Shown here piece after piece: positions 33,061 through 44,579 of a DNA stretch of 64,000 nucleotides. The DNA is taken from contig NC_092122.1 in the NCBI RefSeq assembly GCF_045679555.1, positions 13,319,043-13,383,042 of the forward strand, given 5' to 3'. The stretch's first letter is position 1, and each line of letters opens with the position of its first letter. Made by a program: the position numbers and the translations under genes. The notes under the pieces are model-generated. The model ran no database searches and was not told the origin of the DNA. It saw only the letters and a program-made list of their open reading frames with translations. Source of the stretch: Salvelinus alpinus. Taxonomy: Eukaryota; Chordata; Actinopteri; Salmoniformes; Salmonidae.

Positions 33061-33762
33061 ATTAATCCTCTTCATCAGATGAATGCTGCCTTAGATGCTC
33101 AGTCTCGTTCTGTGTGATTGTGTCAAGATGATTCTTCAGGTACGCCATACCTGTACATTGGAAACAATTACATTCACGTATTCAGTGTTTCAGCAAACTC
33201 TGTTGTATGTGGCTGGCAACACAATCATATTATTGACATTGCAATAGCTCTAACACAGACTTGCGCACTTGTTATTCTCAGATACTGAGATTGATTTGAG
33301 TTGTTCAAATACATTCAGACCTAACAAATTCTCTAATGTTGAGGTGAGTCCATGTCTGGCTGTACCCAAACATAGTTATATGCAAAGGTTGCTGTCCAGC
33401 ACCTGTAATGCAACTTAAATAATGAAAAAAAGAAAAACAAACAATTAAAGAAAAGACTCAAAGACCAAAAGATATCATCATATGGACAATGAGGTTAACC
33501 TTTTGGAGTAAAGAAATCATACCGGCTATGATGACATCAGCTTTGTCAGTCCAAAACATCTTGAACTTTGGCAGAAGCAATAAGCTGTGGCTACTCCATA
33601 ATTTCTCCAAAGCGCTTTTGGAGACCGTTCTGAATGGCTCTGAGAAGTGGTAGGCACATTTGGAAAGATGCTTCCAACCTTTGAAGTTTTGTTTTTAGTA
33701 AGAAGATCACTAGCAGCAGCCACCCCATATGCGTTTTGGTCTCAGACTCTAGACGACTGTAG
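33061..33762. other. No feature recognised
   Basis: May include the missing part of the hAT element (33061-33360), but I see no diagnostic motif. 33480-33740 has short minus-strand frames only. Confidence 0.4.
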
Positions 33763-34400
33763 ATGAAAATGAACAAACTAAAGGGTGTGAAATGTGTAGG
33801 TCCACTGAGTGTACATTCTGAACCTTGTTTGAAGTCATTAGGTCACATGACCAAGCTTTTAAAGTTTGAAAAATGACTGTACAATCTTGTGAGATGAAAA
33901 TGGACAAACTAAAGGGTGTGCAATATAGAGGGGTAGTCAGGGGACATTCTGAACCTTCTTTGAGTCCAGTAGGTGACATGACCAAGGAGCTATTGAAATG
34001 TGAAAGTTTACAATTTTAATGTAAAAATGTGTGAGATGAAAATGGACAAACTAAAGGGTATGAAATGTGTAGTTCCACTGAGTGTACATTCTGAACTTTG
34101 TTTAAAGTCAGTAGGTCGTATGACCAAGGAGCTATTGAAATTAGAATGTTTGAAAAATTCATGTAAAAATGTGTGAGATGAAAATGGGCAAACTAAAGGG
34201 TGTGAAATGTGTAGGCCCACTCAGTGGACATTCTGAACCTTGTTTGAAGTCAGTAGGTCATATGACCAAATTCAAAAATGTAAATAAATAAATTAAAATA
34301 GTGCGAGATGTAAATCGACCAAAAAGTGTGTGCAATGTATGTCTATGCCATCAGGTTAGCTACAACCAGTTTTGAAAGTTTTAGGAGTAATGGTTAAAGA
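33763..34400. repeat. Tandem array, about 4-5 units of 130-143 bp
   Basis: GATGAAAATG.ACAAACTAAAGGG recurs at about 33763, 33894, 34037 and 34177, with a diverged unit near 34309. Each unit also has CATTCTGAACCTTGTTTGAAGTCAGTAGGTCA.ATGACC. Spacings 131, 143, 140 and 132 bp. Not coding: the frames on either strand are short and interrupted. Confidence 0.88.
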
Positions 34401-34631
34401 GCTATTGAAATTTGAAAAATGTGATTTGTCACTATGTTGACAGTCCATAACTGCTGTTGGTGGACGTAAGGAAAACTACAGGCGAATATCCAACCTGAAA
34501 CTGTCTTTACCTCGGTTCAGTATCGTGGCTAACTTGGCCAGGTTGGCCTATGAGAAAAGCTTGTAGCTAGCCATTTTATACCAATGTTTTTAAAACCATA
34601 GTCTCTAAGCAAAAGTTCACAAGTATGGCCC

Positions 34632-34893
34632 CCATGGGTTTTACAAGGTTTGAGACTGCGCCACAAGCTTTAGTCACACTTCCCATGTTGAGAAAATGAA
34701 AGCAGAAATGCATGGTTAGACAGGCTGGGAGGTCACATCCTGTGACCAGCAATTAGAGAAGTTGTTGGGTTAATGAAAGAGTTAACACATTGTTCATCAT
34801 CTGGTGGGACAAAGGTCAGTATTGTGCAAGAAAATCACAAAATCAAGTGGATATAGAAAATGAATTTGAATGAAAATGAATCACCAGTTTATA
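34632..34893 (+). pseudogene. dram1 pseudogene, intron 2 fragment joined to 3' flank
   Basis: 34633-34731 matches dram1 intron 2 (about 6672-6775 in dram1a, 38353-38453 in dram1b). 34737-34893 matches the region downstream of the dram1 stop (about 8210-8350 and 42745-42890). The join at GGCTGGGAGGTCACATCCTG deletes exons 3-7. Together with 13190-13940 this is the middle copy of the dram1 tandem set. Confidence 0.85.
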
Positions 34894-34954
34894 GGTCTAC
34901 ACACAAATTCTACAAATGTTAAATTAATAAAATGTAATAACTAAAATATAGTTG

Positions 34955-35347
34955 TGTCACGTTCTGACCTTTATTTCCTTTGTTTTGTCTTTATTTAGCA
35001 TGGTCAGGGCGTGAGTTGGGGTGGGCAGTCTATGTTTGTATTTCTATGTTTTCCTATTTCTGTGTTTGGCCTGATATGGTTCTCAATCAGAGGCAGGTGT
35101 TTTGTGTTGTCTCTGATTGGGAACCATATTTAGGTAGCCTGTTTTGTGTTGGGTTTTGTGGGTGGTTGTCTTCAGTCTCCGTGTGTCTGCACCAGACAGA
35201 ACTGTTTCGGTTTTCCACATTTGTTGTTTTTGTATTTTGAGTGTTCCCTTTTATTAAACAAGATGAACAATTACCACGCTGCACATTGGTCCTCCGATCC
35301 TTCTAACGTCTCCTCCTCAGACGAGGAGGAAGACGAACGCCGTTACA
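34955..35347 (+). mobile_element. LTR of the TGTCACG family, right end eroded
   Basis: Starts TGTCACGTTCTGACC; includes the GGTTCTCAATCAGAGGCAGG dyad, a TATA-like ATATTTAGG near 35128 and TTATTAAA near 35252; ends about CGCCGTTACA. No clear target repeat. Its right side abuts an old Tc1. Fossil. Confidence 0.6.
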
Positions 35348-36664
35348 AAAGTATTCACCCCTTTTGTTTAGGCAATACTACATTAGTTCAGGAGTAAAAT
35401 GCTGCATAACAAATTACATAAGTTACATGGACTCCTCTATGTGAAATAATAGGGGTTGACATGATTTTTGAATGACTACCCCTTCCTCTGTCCCCCATAC
35501 ATACATCTGTAATGTCCCTCAATCAAGTATTGCATTTCAAGCACAGATTCAACTACAAAGACCAGGGAGCTTTTCAAAAGCTTTATAGGGAAACACAAAG
35601 ATTGGTGAATTGGGTAACAATAACAAATCAGATATCGAATATCTCTTTAAGCATAGTCATGTTAATAATAATAATAATAATGCTGTGGATGATGTAGCAT
35701 ACTAAACCACCCAGACACAACAAAGATATAGTTATCTTTCTGAACTGAGCTGCAGGACAGAAATGAAGCTGCTCAGGGATGTCACCATGAGGCCATTGGT
35801 GATTTTAAAACCGTTACAGAGTTCATTAGCTCTGAAGGGAGAAAACGGGATGGATCAACAACATTGTAGTGACTCCACAATAAATACCTAAACGACAGAG
35901 GGCAAAGAAGAATACAAATATACAGAATATGCATCCTGTATGCAACAAGGCACTAAAGTAATACTGCAAAAAAATATATACACTTTTAGGCCTTAATGCA
36001 AAGCCTTATCAGAAATGTCCAACATGTTAACTGGTTACACACGTCGAAATGTCACAGTTGCTAGTTCCGACTAGGAGTTGAACATGGCATAAGCAAAGGC
36101 AGAAATCCTACAGAAAAAACCTGCTTCAGTCTTTACAAGGAATTCACCTTTCAGCAGGACAATAACCTACAACACAAGGCCAAATCTACACGAGTTGCTT
36201 ACCAGGAAGACAGTGAATGTTCCGGAGTGGCCAAATTACGGGTTTGACTTTAATCTGCTTGAAAATCTATGGCAAGATTTAAACTGCTGTCTAGTCATGA
36301 TCCTCAACACCTTGACAGAGCTTGAAGAATTTTGAAAAGAACGGGCAAAAATGTCACAATGCAGGTTTGCAAAGCTCTTTAGAGACTTACCCAATAAGAC
36401 ACAGCTGTAATCGCTACCAAATGTATATCTAACATGTATTGACTCAGGAGGTGAATAGTTATCGAATTAAGATATATTATGAGTGTTTTAATTTTCATTA
36501 ATTACGTTTATTTTTTGAAAAATGTCTTCCACTTTAACATTACAGAGTATTTTGTGTAGATCAATGAGAGAGAAAAAACGAACAATTCAATTAATTTCAA
36601 TCCCACTTTGTAACGCAACAAAATGTGGAAAAAATCCAAGCGGGGTGAATATTTATGATACACA
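35348..36664 (+). mobile_element. Old Tc1-like element
   Basis: Inverted ends AAAGTATTCACCCCTTTTG at 35348 and CGGGGTGAATATTTATGATAC at about 36641. Inside are eroded transposase-like segments (near 36160-36400: TTCAGCAGGACAATAACCTAC corresponds to the QQDN block) and the usual 3' end with TTACAGAGTATTTTGTGTAGAT. No frame of any length is left. Confidence 0.75.
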
Positions 36665-36782
36665 CTCTGGTATGCACGGCTGAGTGTTATTTTCTGTCAC
36701 ATGCGGAAATGATCGGAAGAGAAACCCAAACACAACCTACACACACACACTCAACACGACTGAAATACAATACTGCCTAGAC

Positions 36783-36790
36783 CACGTGAC
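36783..36790 (+). promoter_or_regulatory. CACGTGAC E-box / CLEAR-like motif upstream of dram1b
   Basis: Same motif and surrounding sequence (CTAGACCACGTGACT) as upstream of dram1a, about 179 bp before the dram1b ATG. Function inferred. Confidence 0.45.
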
Positions 36791-36961
36791 TTCAAAATTA
36801 CGGTTTACAGAAAGCCTATGATATTCCTTCTTCAAATCTCAACTCTTGAGCATTATTGGCAGATGGATTTTACTTGTCAGTATTCTGCATCGAATACGTC
36901 TTTATAAATTGCACTTAAGATCGGTCTGTCTGTGTTGTAACTTGTCCTTATTGTTGACAAT

Positions 36962-39900
36962 ATGTTTTGGTTCATGGACATGAAGGGAATATGCGTTTTA
37001 CCAGTTTTCTTGGTCATCTGGTCATCCAGCACGTTTATTGTTTCCTACGTAATTGCATTGTTCGAGCATGATGTGGGTTTTATTTTACCCTATATAAGGT
37101 AGGTAAGAATTTAGAACAAGACGATTGTAGGCTATTAATATTTATCAGTTGCCTAATAGTTTTTATTTTCCACGAACTGCCTTTCTTTATCAAACTGTTA
37201 ATAAGATTACACATGTAGTGGAGGGATAGGCCTGCGCCTTATCAATTACGTAGTACAATATAAAAAATCATGCACAAAGTAGCCTATACAAACGCAAAGC
37301 ATGTGAAATATATTCACAGCCTAGTTTCAACAGAATCTCATCTGTCAGGCAGCAAGAGCGTTCAGCTCTCAACTGGGTACCAGTACATGCTAACCAATGC
37401 AACAATGGGTATGCAACCCAAGTCGACTTCGAAGGCTTGGTTGGATATTGACGATGCGCAATTCAATCATCATGCGTTGTTTGAATAAACATGTCTAAAG
37501 GCATTCCCAAAACACCTTCCCAGTTAAACGTTGACCGCAAGGATTGCATCATAATGATTTGTCTCAATCGGGAAGGCATTTGTTAAGCAAACTCTGCCAT
37601 CACATGTCGGTCATTGTACAGTAGCCTACAGAAACACTGCTAGTTTATGAAGTTTCTTGCTAGGTGCGCAATGAATTAGGGGAACCCAGACCTCAAAAAG
37701 TCTCCTGATGTGGTTTAACATTGTTGTGGACTTAGAACATCACATTTGTTCTGTTTTTCTGTTAAATGGTGTGCTTTTGAGAGTGAATCTGAAAATCTAT
37801 AGAAAACAGAATTGTTCCTTTCCTTCGCTGGGAGGGTCCTAGCGCATAGAACCCTAGAGGGCGTGGTTCTTCCTGATGTCGTATGACAAACAACATAAAA
37901 AGAATAATAACACCATCTTGTGCCTGTTGGGCTACCCAGGTCCCAGCTGTGTAGCCAACTGCGTAGAGGTCTGTGAACTACTTACTAGCCAGTGTGTTTC
38001 CTTACTTGACTTTTAAAGGGAAAAAGCTCTTACACCAAAAGGGCATTATCAACATGTTCACAATTTCACAGTATTATTCCAACCTCATAGTGTGGTAATA
38101 TAAAGCACAAAAAAAATCTGGTTTTGGACTGCACTGGGCCTTAAACATATCAACATTTTTAAAATGCCCTCTAGACACTGCAGAATTACACCCATTAAAC
38201 CTGAACTCTTCTTTTCTTTAGTGAAATTGGGGCTAAACCCCCAGAGAGTTGTATCTTTGGCTTGATGACGGTCATCACTGCATTTGCAGGTGAGCACAGA
38301 AAGACACTAAAACCATGAAAGGCCTTTTGTTTTTGTCTGAGCTTAAGCAACCTCATGGGTTTTTCCAGGTCAGCGACTGTGCCAAAAGCTTTAGTCACAC
38401 TTCCCATTTTTTTGAAAATGAAAGTAGAAATGCATGGCAAGAAAAGGCTGGGATCAATGGTATAAGATCATTTTACTGAGTATTACATATAAGTTCCCTA
38501 TGTTTTAAAGTGCAAATTAAATAAATACATAAATATTGCAGGTTTTACATTGCCCTACAGTAGCCTGTGAGCGAATACTGTCTAAATGTGACATTTTAAA
38601 ATAAAAACATTCACTCCATGTGCCATACCAAATCCTCTACAGGTATGGCCACCATGTATGCCAGATACAAGTTTGTGGAGAAGCTCAATGAGAAGGCAGG
38701 TGGTGTTCCCCCAGTGCTGAACCAGGCTGCTTTATGGATTGGAACGCTTTCTTGTTTGGGGATGTGTTTTGTCGCTACTTTCCAGGTAGGTTGTCACCTC
38801 TTAAGTGAGAAGATGGAGTGTCATATTCAATACATGATCTCTCTGGTGTGTTCTTTTACCCCAGGAAACAACGATTATTCAAGTTCATGATGCAGGTGCA
38901 ATACTCTTCTTCGTTTCTGGTGTGTTGTACACCATCCTCCAGTCCATTATATCCTATAAGACCTTCCCCTATGGATGTTCCATGGCCTTGTGCCATGTGC
39001 GCACAGGAATGGCAACCATGGGCTTCCTGGCAGTTCCCCCCAGTATCCTTGAAGACAATAGTAATCCATTGTGTCTAAATTATTTTAATCATGAATGATC
39101 ATTGTTTTATCAAAGAAAAGGTCTCCTTCATTTTCCAACCAGCTATTATCTTTGCCTTACTGCATAGAACTGAAGACAAGGTACGGTATGAGCACATCTT
39201 TACCAAGAACACAACAAACAACAAAGATGGGCAACATTCTGGATCCATATACAGTTGAAGTCAGAAGATTACATACACTTCGGTTGGAGTCATTTAAACT
39301 TGTTTTTTCAACCACTCCAACCACACAAGTAATTTGTCCAACAATTGTTTCCAGACAGATTATTTCACTGTATCACAATTCCAGTTTGTCAGAAGTTTAC
39401 ATACACTAAGTAGACTGTGCATTTAAACAGCTTGTAAAATTCCAGAAAATGATGTCATGGCTTTAGAAGCTTCTGATAGGCTAATTGACATAATTTGAGT
39501 CAATTGGAGGTGTACCTGTGGATTTATTTCAAGGCCTACCTTCAAACTCAGTGCCTCTTTCCTTGAAATCATGGGAAAATCAAAAGACCTCAGAAGAAAA
39601 ATTGTAGACCTCCACAATTCTGGTTCATCCTTGGGAGCAATTTCCAAATGCCTGAAGGTACCACGTTCATCTGTACAAACAATAGTACGCAAGTATAAAC
39701 ACCATGGGACCACGCATCCGTCATACCGCTCAGGAAGGAGATGCGTTCTGTCTCCTAGAGATGAACGTGCTTTGGTGCGAAAAATGCAAATCAATCCCAG
39801 AACAACAGCAAAGGACCTTGTGAAGATGCTGGAGGAAACGGGTACAAAAGTATCTATATCCACAGTAAAACGAGTCCTATATTGACATAACCTGAAAGGC

Positions 39901-41070
39901 CGGTCGGCAAGGAAGAAGCCACTGCTCCAAAACCGCCATAAAAAGCCAGACTACGGTTTGCAACTGCACATTGGGACAAAGGTCATACTTTTTGAGGACA
40001 AAGATCGTACTTTTTGGAGAAATATCCTCTGGTCTGATGAAACAAAAATAGAACTGTTTGGCCATAATGACCTTTGTTGTTTGGAGGAAAAAGGGGGAGA
40101 AGCACAGGGGTGGCAGCATCATGTTGTGGGGGTGCTTTGCTGCAGGAGGGACTGGTGCACTTCACAAAATAGATGGCATCATGAGGAGGAAAATTACGTG
40201 GATATATTGAAGCAACATCTCAAGACATCAATCAGGAAGTTAAAGCTTGGTCGCAAATGGGTCTTCCAAATGGACAATGGCCCCAAGCATACTTCCAAAG
40301 TTGTGGCAAACTGCTTAAGGACAACAAAGTCAAGGTATTGGAGTGGCCATCACAAAGCCCTGACCTCAATCCCATAGAAAATTTGTGGGCAGAACTGAAA
40401 AAGCGTGTGTGAGCAAGGAGGCCTACAAACCTGACTCAGTTACACCAGCTCTGTCAGGAGGAATGGGGAATGGGCCTTGTGGAAGGCTACCCGAAACGTT
40501 TGACCAAAGTTAAACAATTTAAAGCCAACGCTACCAAATACTAATTGAGCGTATGTAAACTTCTGACCCACTGGAAATGGACTGAAAGAAATAAAAGCTG
40601 ACATAAATAATTCTCTCTACTATTATTCTGACATTTCACATTCTTAAAATAAAGTGGTGATAAAGTGGTGATCCTAACTGACCTAAGACAGGGAATTTTT
40701 GTCAGGAATAGTGAAAAACCGAGTTTAAATGTATTTGGCTAAGGTGTATGTAAACTTCTGACTTCAACTGTAGGCTTTATAGGCCAGAGAAGCTATACGT
40801 GCCAATATCAGTCTCTATCCGACTTCCTGTCATTACAGGACAATGTGTTCCATCTGGTGAGTGCTGTGAGTGAGTGGATCGTGGTCTTCAGCTTCATCTT
40901 CTTCTTCTTCACCTACATCCACGACTTTAAAGTGAGTTTTCAGTCACCGCTCTGTCATTGTGGTGGGAAATCATTATCCTTTTCTTCTCCTTTATTTGAG
41001 TGTTTTTATTTCTATGTCTTGTTTCTTACAGAAGTTTATTCTGAAGCTGAGAACAGAGTTTGTTTCCTGA
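36962..41070 (+). CDS. dram1: dram1b, tandem duplicate of DNA damage-regulated autophagy modulator 1
   Basis: Seven exons as in dram1a: 36962-37098, 38222-38289, 38643-38785, 38865-39042, 39143-39180, 40839-40931, 41032-41070; 696 nt, 231 residues plus TGA, all open with consensus splice sites. Differences from dram1a: two extra residues near the start ([12 protein letters not shown] against MLWFMEGICF), a 21-nt in-frame loss in exon 5 ([14 protein letters not shown] against PTVVCAVFVTQTTLHRKTEDE) that shortens a predicted membrane helix, and a C-terminus two residues shorter (RTEFVS). Exon 3 is identical to dram1a exon 3 at the DNA level while exons 1 and 4 differ by roughly 10 percent. Intron 5 and the 3' UTR each hold a Tc1. 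Likely expressed, but loss of half a helix could alter topology. Confidence 0.9.
39252..40770 (+). mobile_element. Sleeping Beauty-type Tc1 element in dram1b intron 5
   Basis: 1519 bp between TA dinucleotides (39250-39251 and 40771-40772). Outer repeats CAGTTGAAGTCAGAAGATTACATACAC and its complement at the right, plus inner direct repeats near 39386 and 40552 (AGAAGTTTACATACACTAAG type), the IR/DR layout of this family. The matching place in dram1a reads CCATATAGGC, the empty site. Sense orientation with dram1b. Confidence 0.96.
39571..40531 (+). pseudogene. Sleeping Beauty-type Tc1 transposase, degraded
   Basis: First frame (39571-39885) carries the paired-like DNA-binding domain: [36 protein letters not shown] and STVKRVLY, ending in a stop. 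The catalytic domain follows in other frames: [14 protein letters not shown] (40036-40077), then a shifted HHVVGVLCC region, [12 protein letters not shown]-like, [14 protein letters not shown] (40263 onward) and SPDLNPIEN in another frame. All three DDE residues can be seen, but at least three stops or shifts separate them, so it is dead. Confidence 0.92.
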
Positions 41071-41126
41071 CGAAGCATCGATTTTAACCTTTTAATCTGA
41101 ATATTCACAAAATCAAGGGTATTTTT

Positions 41127-42655
41127 CTGTCCATTCAGAAACTATTCAGACCCTTTCACTTTTTCCACATTTTGTTACGTTACAGCCTTATTCTAAAATG
41201 TATTAAATTGTGTTTTTCCCCCAATCTACACACAATACCCCATAATGACAAAGCAGACAGGTTTTTAGAAATTTTTGCTAATGTATAAAAATAAACTGAA
41301 ATATCACCTTTACGTAAGTATTCAGACCCTTTACTCAGTACTTTGTTTTAAGCACCTTGGGCATCGATTACAGCCTTAAGTCTTATTGGGTATGAAACTA
41401 CAAGGTTGGCACACCTGCATTTGGGCAGTTTCTCCCATTCTTCTCTGCAGATCCTCTCAAGCTCTGTCAGGTTGGATGGGGAGCATCGCTGCACAGCTAT
41501 ATTCAGGTCTCTCCAGAGATGTTCGATCGGGTTTAAGTCCGGGCTCTGGCTGGGCCACTCAAGGACATTCAGAGGTGTGTCCCGAAGCTACTCCTGCGTT
41601 GTCTTGTCTGTGCTTAGGGTCGTTGTCCTGTTGGAAGGTGAACCTTCGCCCCAGTCTGAGATCCTGAGTGCTCTGGAGCAGGTTTTCATCAAGGATCTCT
41701 ATGTACTTTGTTCCGTTCATCTTTCCCTCGATCCTGACTAGTCTCCCAGTCCCTGCCACTGAAAAACATCCCCACAGCATGATGCTGCCACCACCATGCT
41801 TCATCGTATTCCTCCAGACGAGATTCTTGACATTCAGCCCAAATAGATCAATGTTGGTTTCTTCTGACCAGAGAATCTTGTTTATCATTATCTGAGAGTC
41901 CTTTAGCTGCCTTTGGGCAAACTCCAAGCAGGCTGCCTTTTTCTGAGGAGTGGCTTCTATTTGGCCACTCTGCCATAAAGGCCTGATTTGTGGAGTGCTG
42001 CAGAAATGGTTGTCATTCTGGAAGGTTCTCCCATCTCCACAGAGGAACTCTGGAGCTCTGACAGAGTAACCATCAGGTTCTTGGTTACCTCCCTTGCCAA
42101 GGACTTCTCCACCGATTGCTCAGTTTGGCCAGGAAGAGTCTTGCTGGTTCCAAACTTCTTCCATTTAAGAATGATGGTGGCCACTGTTTTCTTGGGGACC
42201 TTCAATGCTGCAGAAATGTTTTGGTACCCTTCCCCAGGTCTGTGCTTCAACACAATCCTGTCTCAGAGCTCTACGGACAATTGCTTCGACCTCATGGCTT
42301 GGTTTTTGCTCTGACATTCACTGTCAACTGTAGGACCTTATATAGACAGTTGTGTGCCTTTCCAAATCATATCAAATCAATTGAATTTACCACAGGTGGA
42401 CTCTAATCAAGTTCTAAAAACATCTCAAAGACGATCAATGGAAACAGGATCCACCTGAGCTCAATTTCAAGTCTCATAAAAGGATCTGAATACTTAAGTA
42501 AGTTATTTCAACAACAAAAAAATTGCTTTGTCATTATGGGGTATTGTGTGTAGATTGATGAGGAAAACATTTTATTTAATCAATTTTAGAATAAGGCTGT
42601 AACGTAACAAAATGTGGAAAAAGTGAAGGGGTGTGAATACTTTCCAAATGCACTG
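41127..42655 (-). mobile_element. Tc1-like element in the dram1b 3' UTR
   Basis: Right end TTTCCAAATGCACTG then TA (42656-42657), left end CTGTCCATTCAGAAACTATTCAGACCC (diverged copy of the same terminus). The flank at the right, TATGAGATTATCTGAATGG, continues exactly as in dram1a after position 8119, so the insertion site is in the paralogous 3' region. About 20 bp of host sequence seems lost at the left side. Confidence 0.9.
41360..42330 (-). pseudogene. Tc1 transposase in the dram1b 3' element
   Basis: Minus strand. N-terminal part 42253-41957 has GYQNISAALKVPKKTVATII (helix-turn-helix) and [14 protein letters not shown]. Catalytic part 41927-41559: [13 protein letters not shown] (usual WSDET, Asp replaced by Glu), [45 protein letters not shown], after which the frame is lost. 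[11 protein letters not shown] is readable near 41550-41515 in a different frame. The frames are separated and it is not active. Confidence 0.88.
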
Positions 42656-43874
42656 TATGAGATTATCTGAATGGTATGATTATTTGTTTAATACTGTATC
42701 CATTGCAACATAACCTAAGTCTTAACAGTTAACCACAAAACAAAACACATCCTGTGAACAGCAATTCTAGAATTTGTTGGGTTAAGGAAAGACTCATCCA
42801 GGTGGTACAAAGGTCAGTATTGAACAAGAAAATCACAAGATCAAGTTAATATAGAAAATGAATTTCACGCATCACTAGTTTATGGATAGAGGCTGTATGT
42901 ACATTTACCTACTCCAAGGGTAATTGTTTTATATTAGAATGTAAATATTTTTCTACTTAGGTATTTTGCTCAAGAATAACTCTTGTTTCTCAGGGTATTG
43001 AGGAGGCATATCTATGGTATACCATTGTAATAAAGTAACTCAGAATACATACAAGGCGACTGTATGTGTAGTATTTAAATGTTCCCAACAAAAAACCCAA
43101 ACAGTGTTTGAATAAAATGATGTCCACATATCTTTAAGCAAAATGTGTTCTTTATTTTTACGGCTAAACTGCATAAACACTCAGATCTCAATGCTGCTTG
43201 CCTTGCGCTTGTGAACAACGTGCTTTCTAATCTTCTAACACCTCTCCATCTACCCTCTTTCATAATCAATTGAAAAACTCCCATCACTGCAGTGTTCTGT
43301 CCAGAGACGACTACAAACAATGTGAAGATGATTTGGATCTCTGAGCATTTGTTTGGATAAAAGGGATGTTGTATAAAACTATCTTGACTTAAAGGCATAA
43401 TGCAGTGGGATCCAAGGGCCTGAAAGGCTTGCTAACATGGTTAGTCACACATGGTTAAATCTGGGATTAAGATGCATCATTTTAGAAGATTGAGGTGAAT
43501 TCACATTAGATACTACTGTTAATTTAGCCTACACAGTACCATTGCAATTGACACATTGCTCACAACTAGTGGTGTTTTTCCCCCATTATATATTTACCCA
43601 AAAGTGCAATTTTCTTACATTTCTCCTTCACATTGTTCACTCCAGGAACATTTACATTTCAACAGCTTAATGTCTTAAAAATGACAAATCGGCCAGAGAA
43701 CAGTCCTCAACATTTCTGCTTGACATCCAGCAGTTGTAGTGTAAAATAGTACCCATCAAATGTTGTCAAACATTTTTATGGACATGAGATACACACAACA
43801 TATCACCCTCTCACAAGTGTAACATGCAGACATCATTGTCAAAATAATAAAACAAATGTGACTAAAGCACAAAT
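42656..43874 (+). other. dram1b 3' flank (AATAAA at 43029-43034) and intergenic
   Basis: 42656-43190 is paralogous to 8115-8645 and probably holds the dram1b polyadenylation site. 43190-43874 between convergent dram1b and washc3 shows no gene. Confidence 0.6.
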
Positions 43875-44044
43875 ACATTTTTGTCTTTTAGCAGACACTC
43901 TGATTCAGAGCGACTTACCGGAGCAATAAGTGCTTTGCTCAAGGGCACAGACAGATGTTTCACCTAGTCGGCTCTGGGATTCCAACCAGCAACATTCCGG
44001 TTACTGGCCCAACGCCCTTAACCGCTAGGCTACCTTCTGCCACA
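43875..44044 (-). mobile_element. tRNA-derived SINE
   Basis: Read on the minus strand: an A-box-like TAGCGGTTAAGGGCG, a B-box-like GGTTGGAATCCC, then the widespread fish SINE/LINE tail AAGTCGCTCTGAATCAGAGTGTCTGCTAAAAG. Downstream of the washc3 stop. Confidence 0.82.
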
Positions 44045-44579
44045 CAATCGCTTTCAAAGGCATTGGAATGTTCACATGATACTGACATGGGGCAGAGGCA
44101 TGTTTGCCCAGTGCAATCTAAGAAAAATAATGGTCAAATACTAATCGATTATCTGGTTAGTACTTTCCATGGTTGTCATTCCATCGGTTTTACTGCTAAA
44201 CTATGTAAATAAAGACACACCATGTCCATGACCAATCAAATGTTTCAGGAGAAGAAATGGAAACAAAAATATAACATTCACAAGATCAGTGGCTGACCTG
44301 GACATAGACATTATCAGCTCTTTCTCGTTGACATTCACTCAATCTACAATGCGATTTCAGCTACTTAACAATCTGCCTGTTTTTGTAAGTCCCATGCATC
44401 CCTGCAGATCCCTTCCACAGAAGTGGGACTTTGTCTGGTAGCACTATAGTTCTGCCTGTCAAGCACACACTGGCATCTAGTCCTTCTGTGCCCCTGCAGC
44501 CGCACAGTGGAAAAGGCCTGGAGCACAGATGACAGGGAAGGAAGTTCCCTATAGGCAACTTCATGGCTAAGACAGCAGA

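Noticed and set aside
33763-34400. Regularly spaced repeats that could recall a CRISPR array.
   Set aside because: The genome is a vertebrate, units are over 130 bp and the spacers are themselves repeated.
37270-37488. 72-residue frame in dram1b intron 1.
   Set aside because: No family match, no counterpart in dram1a intron 1, length within chance.
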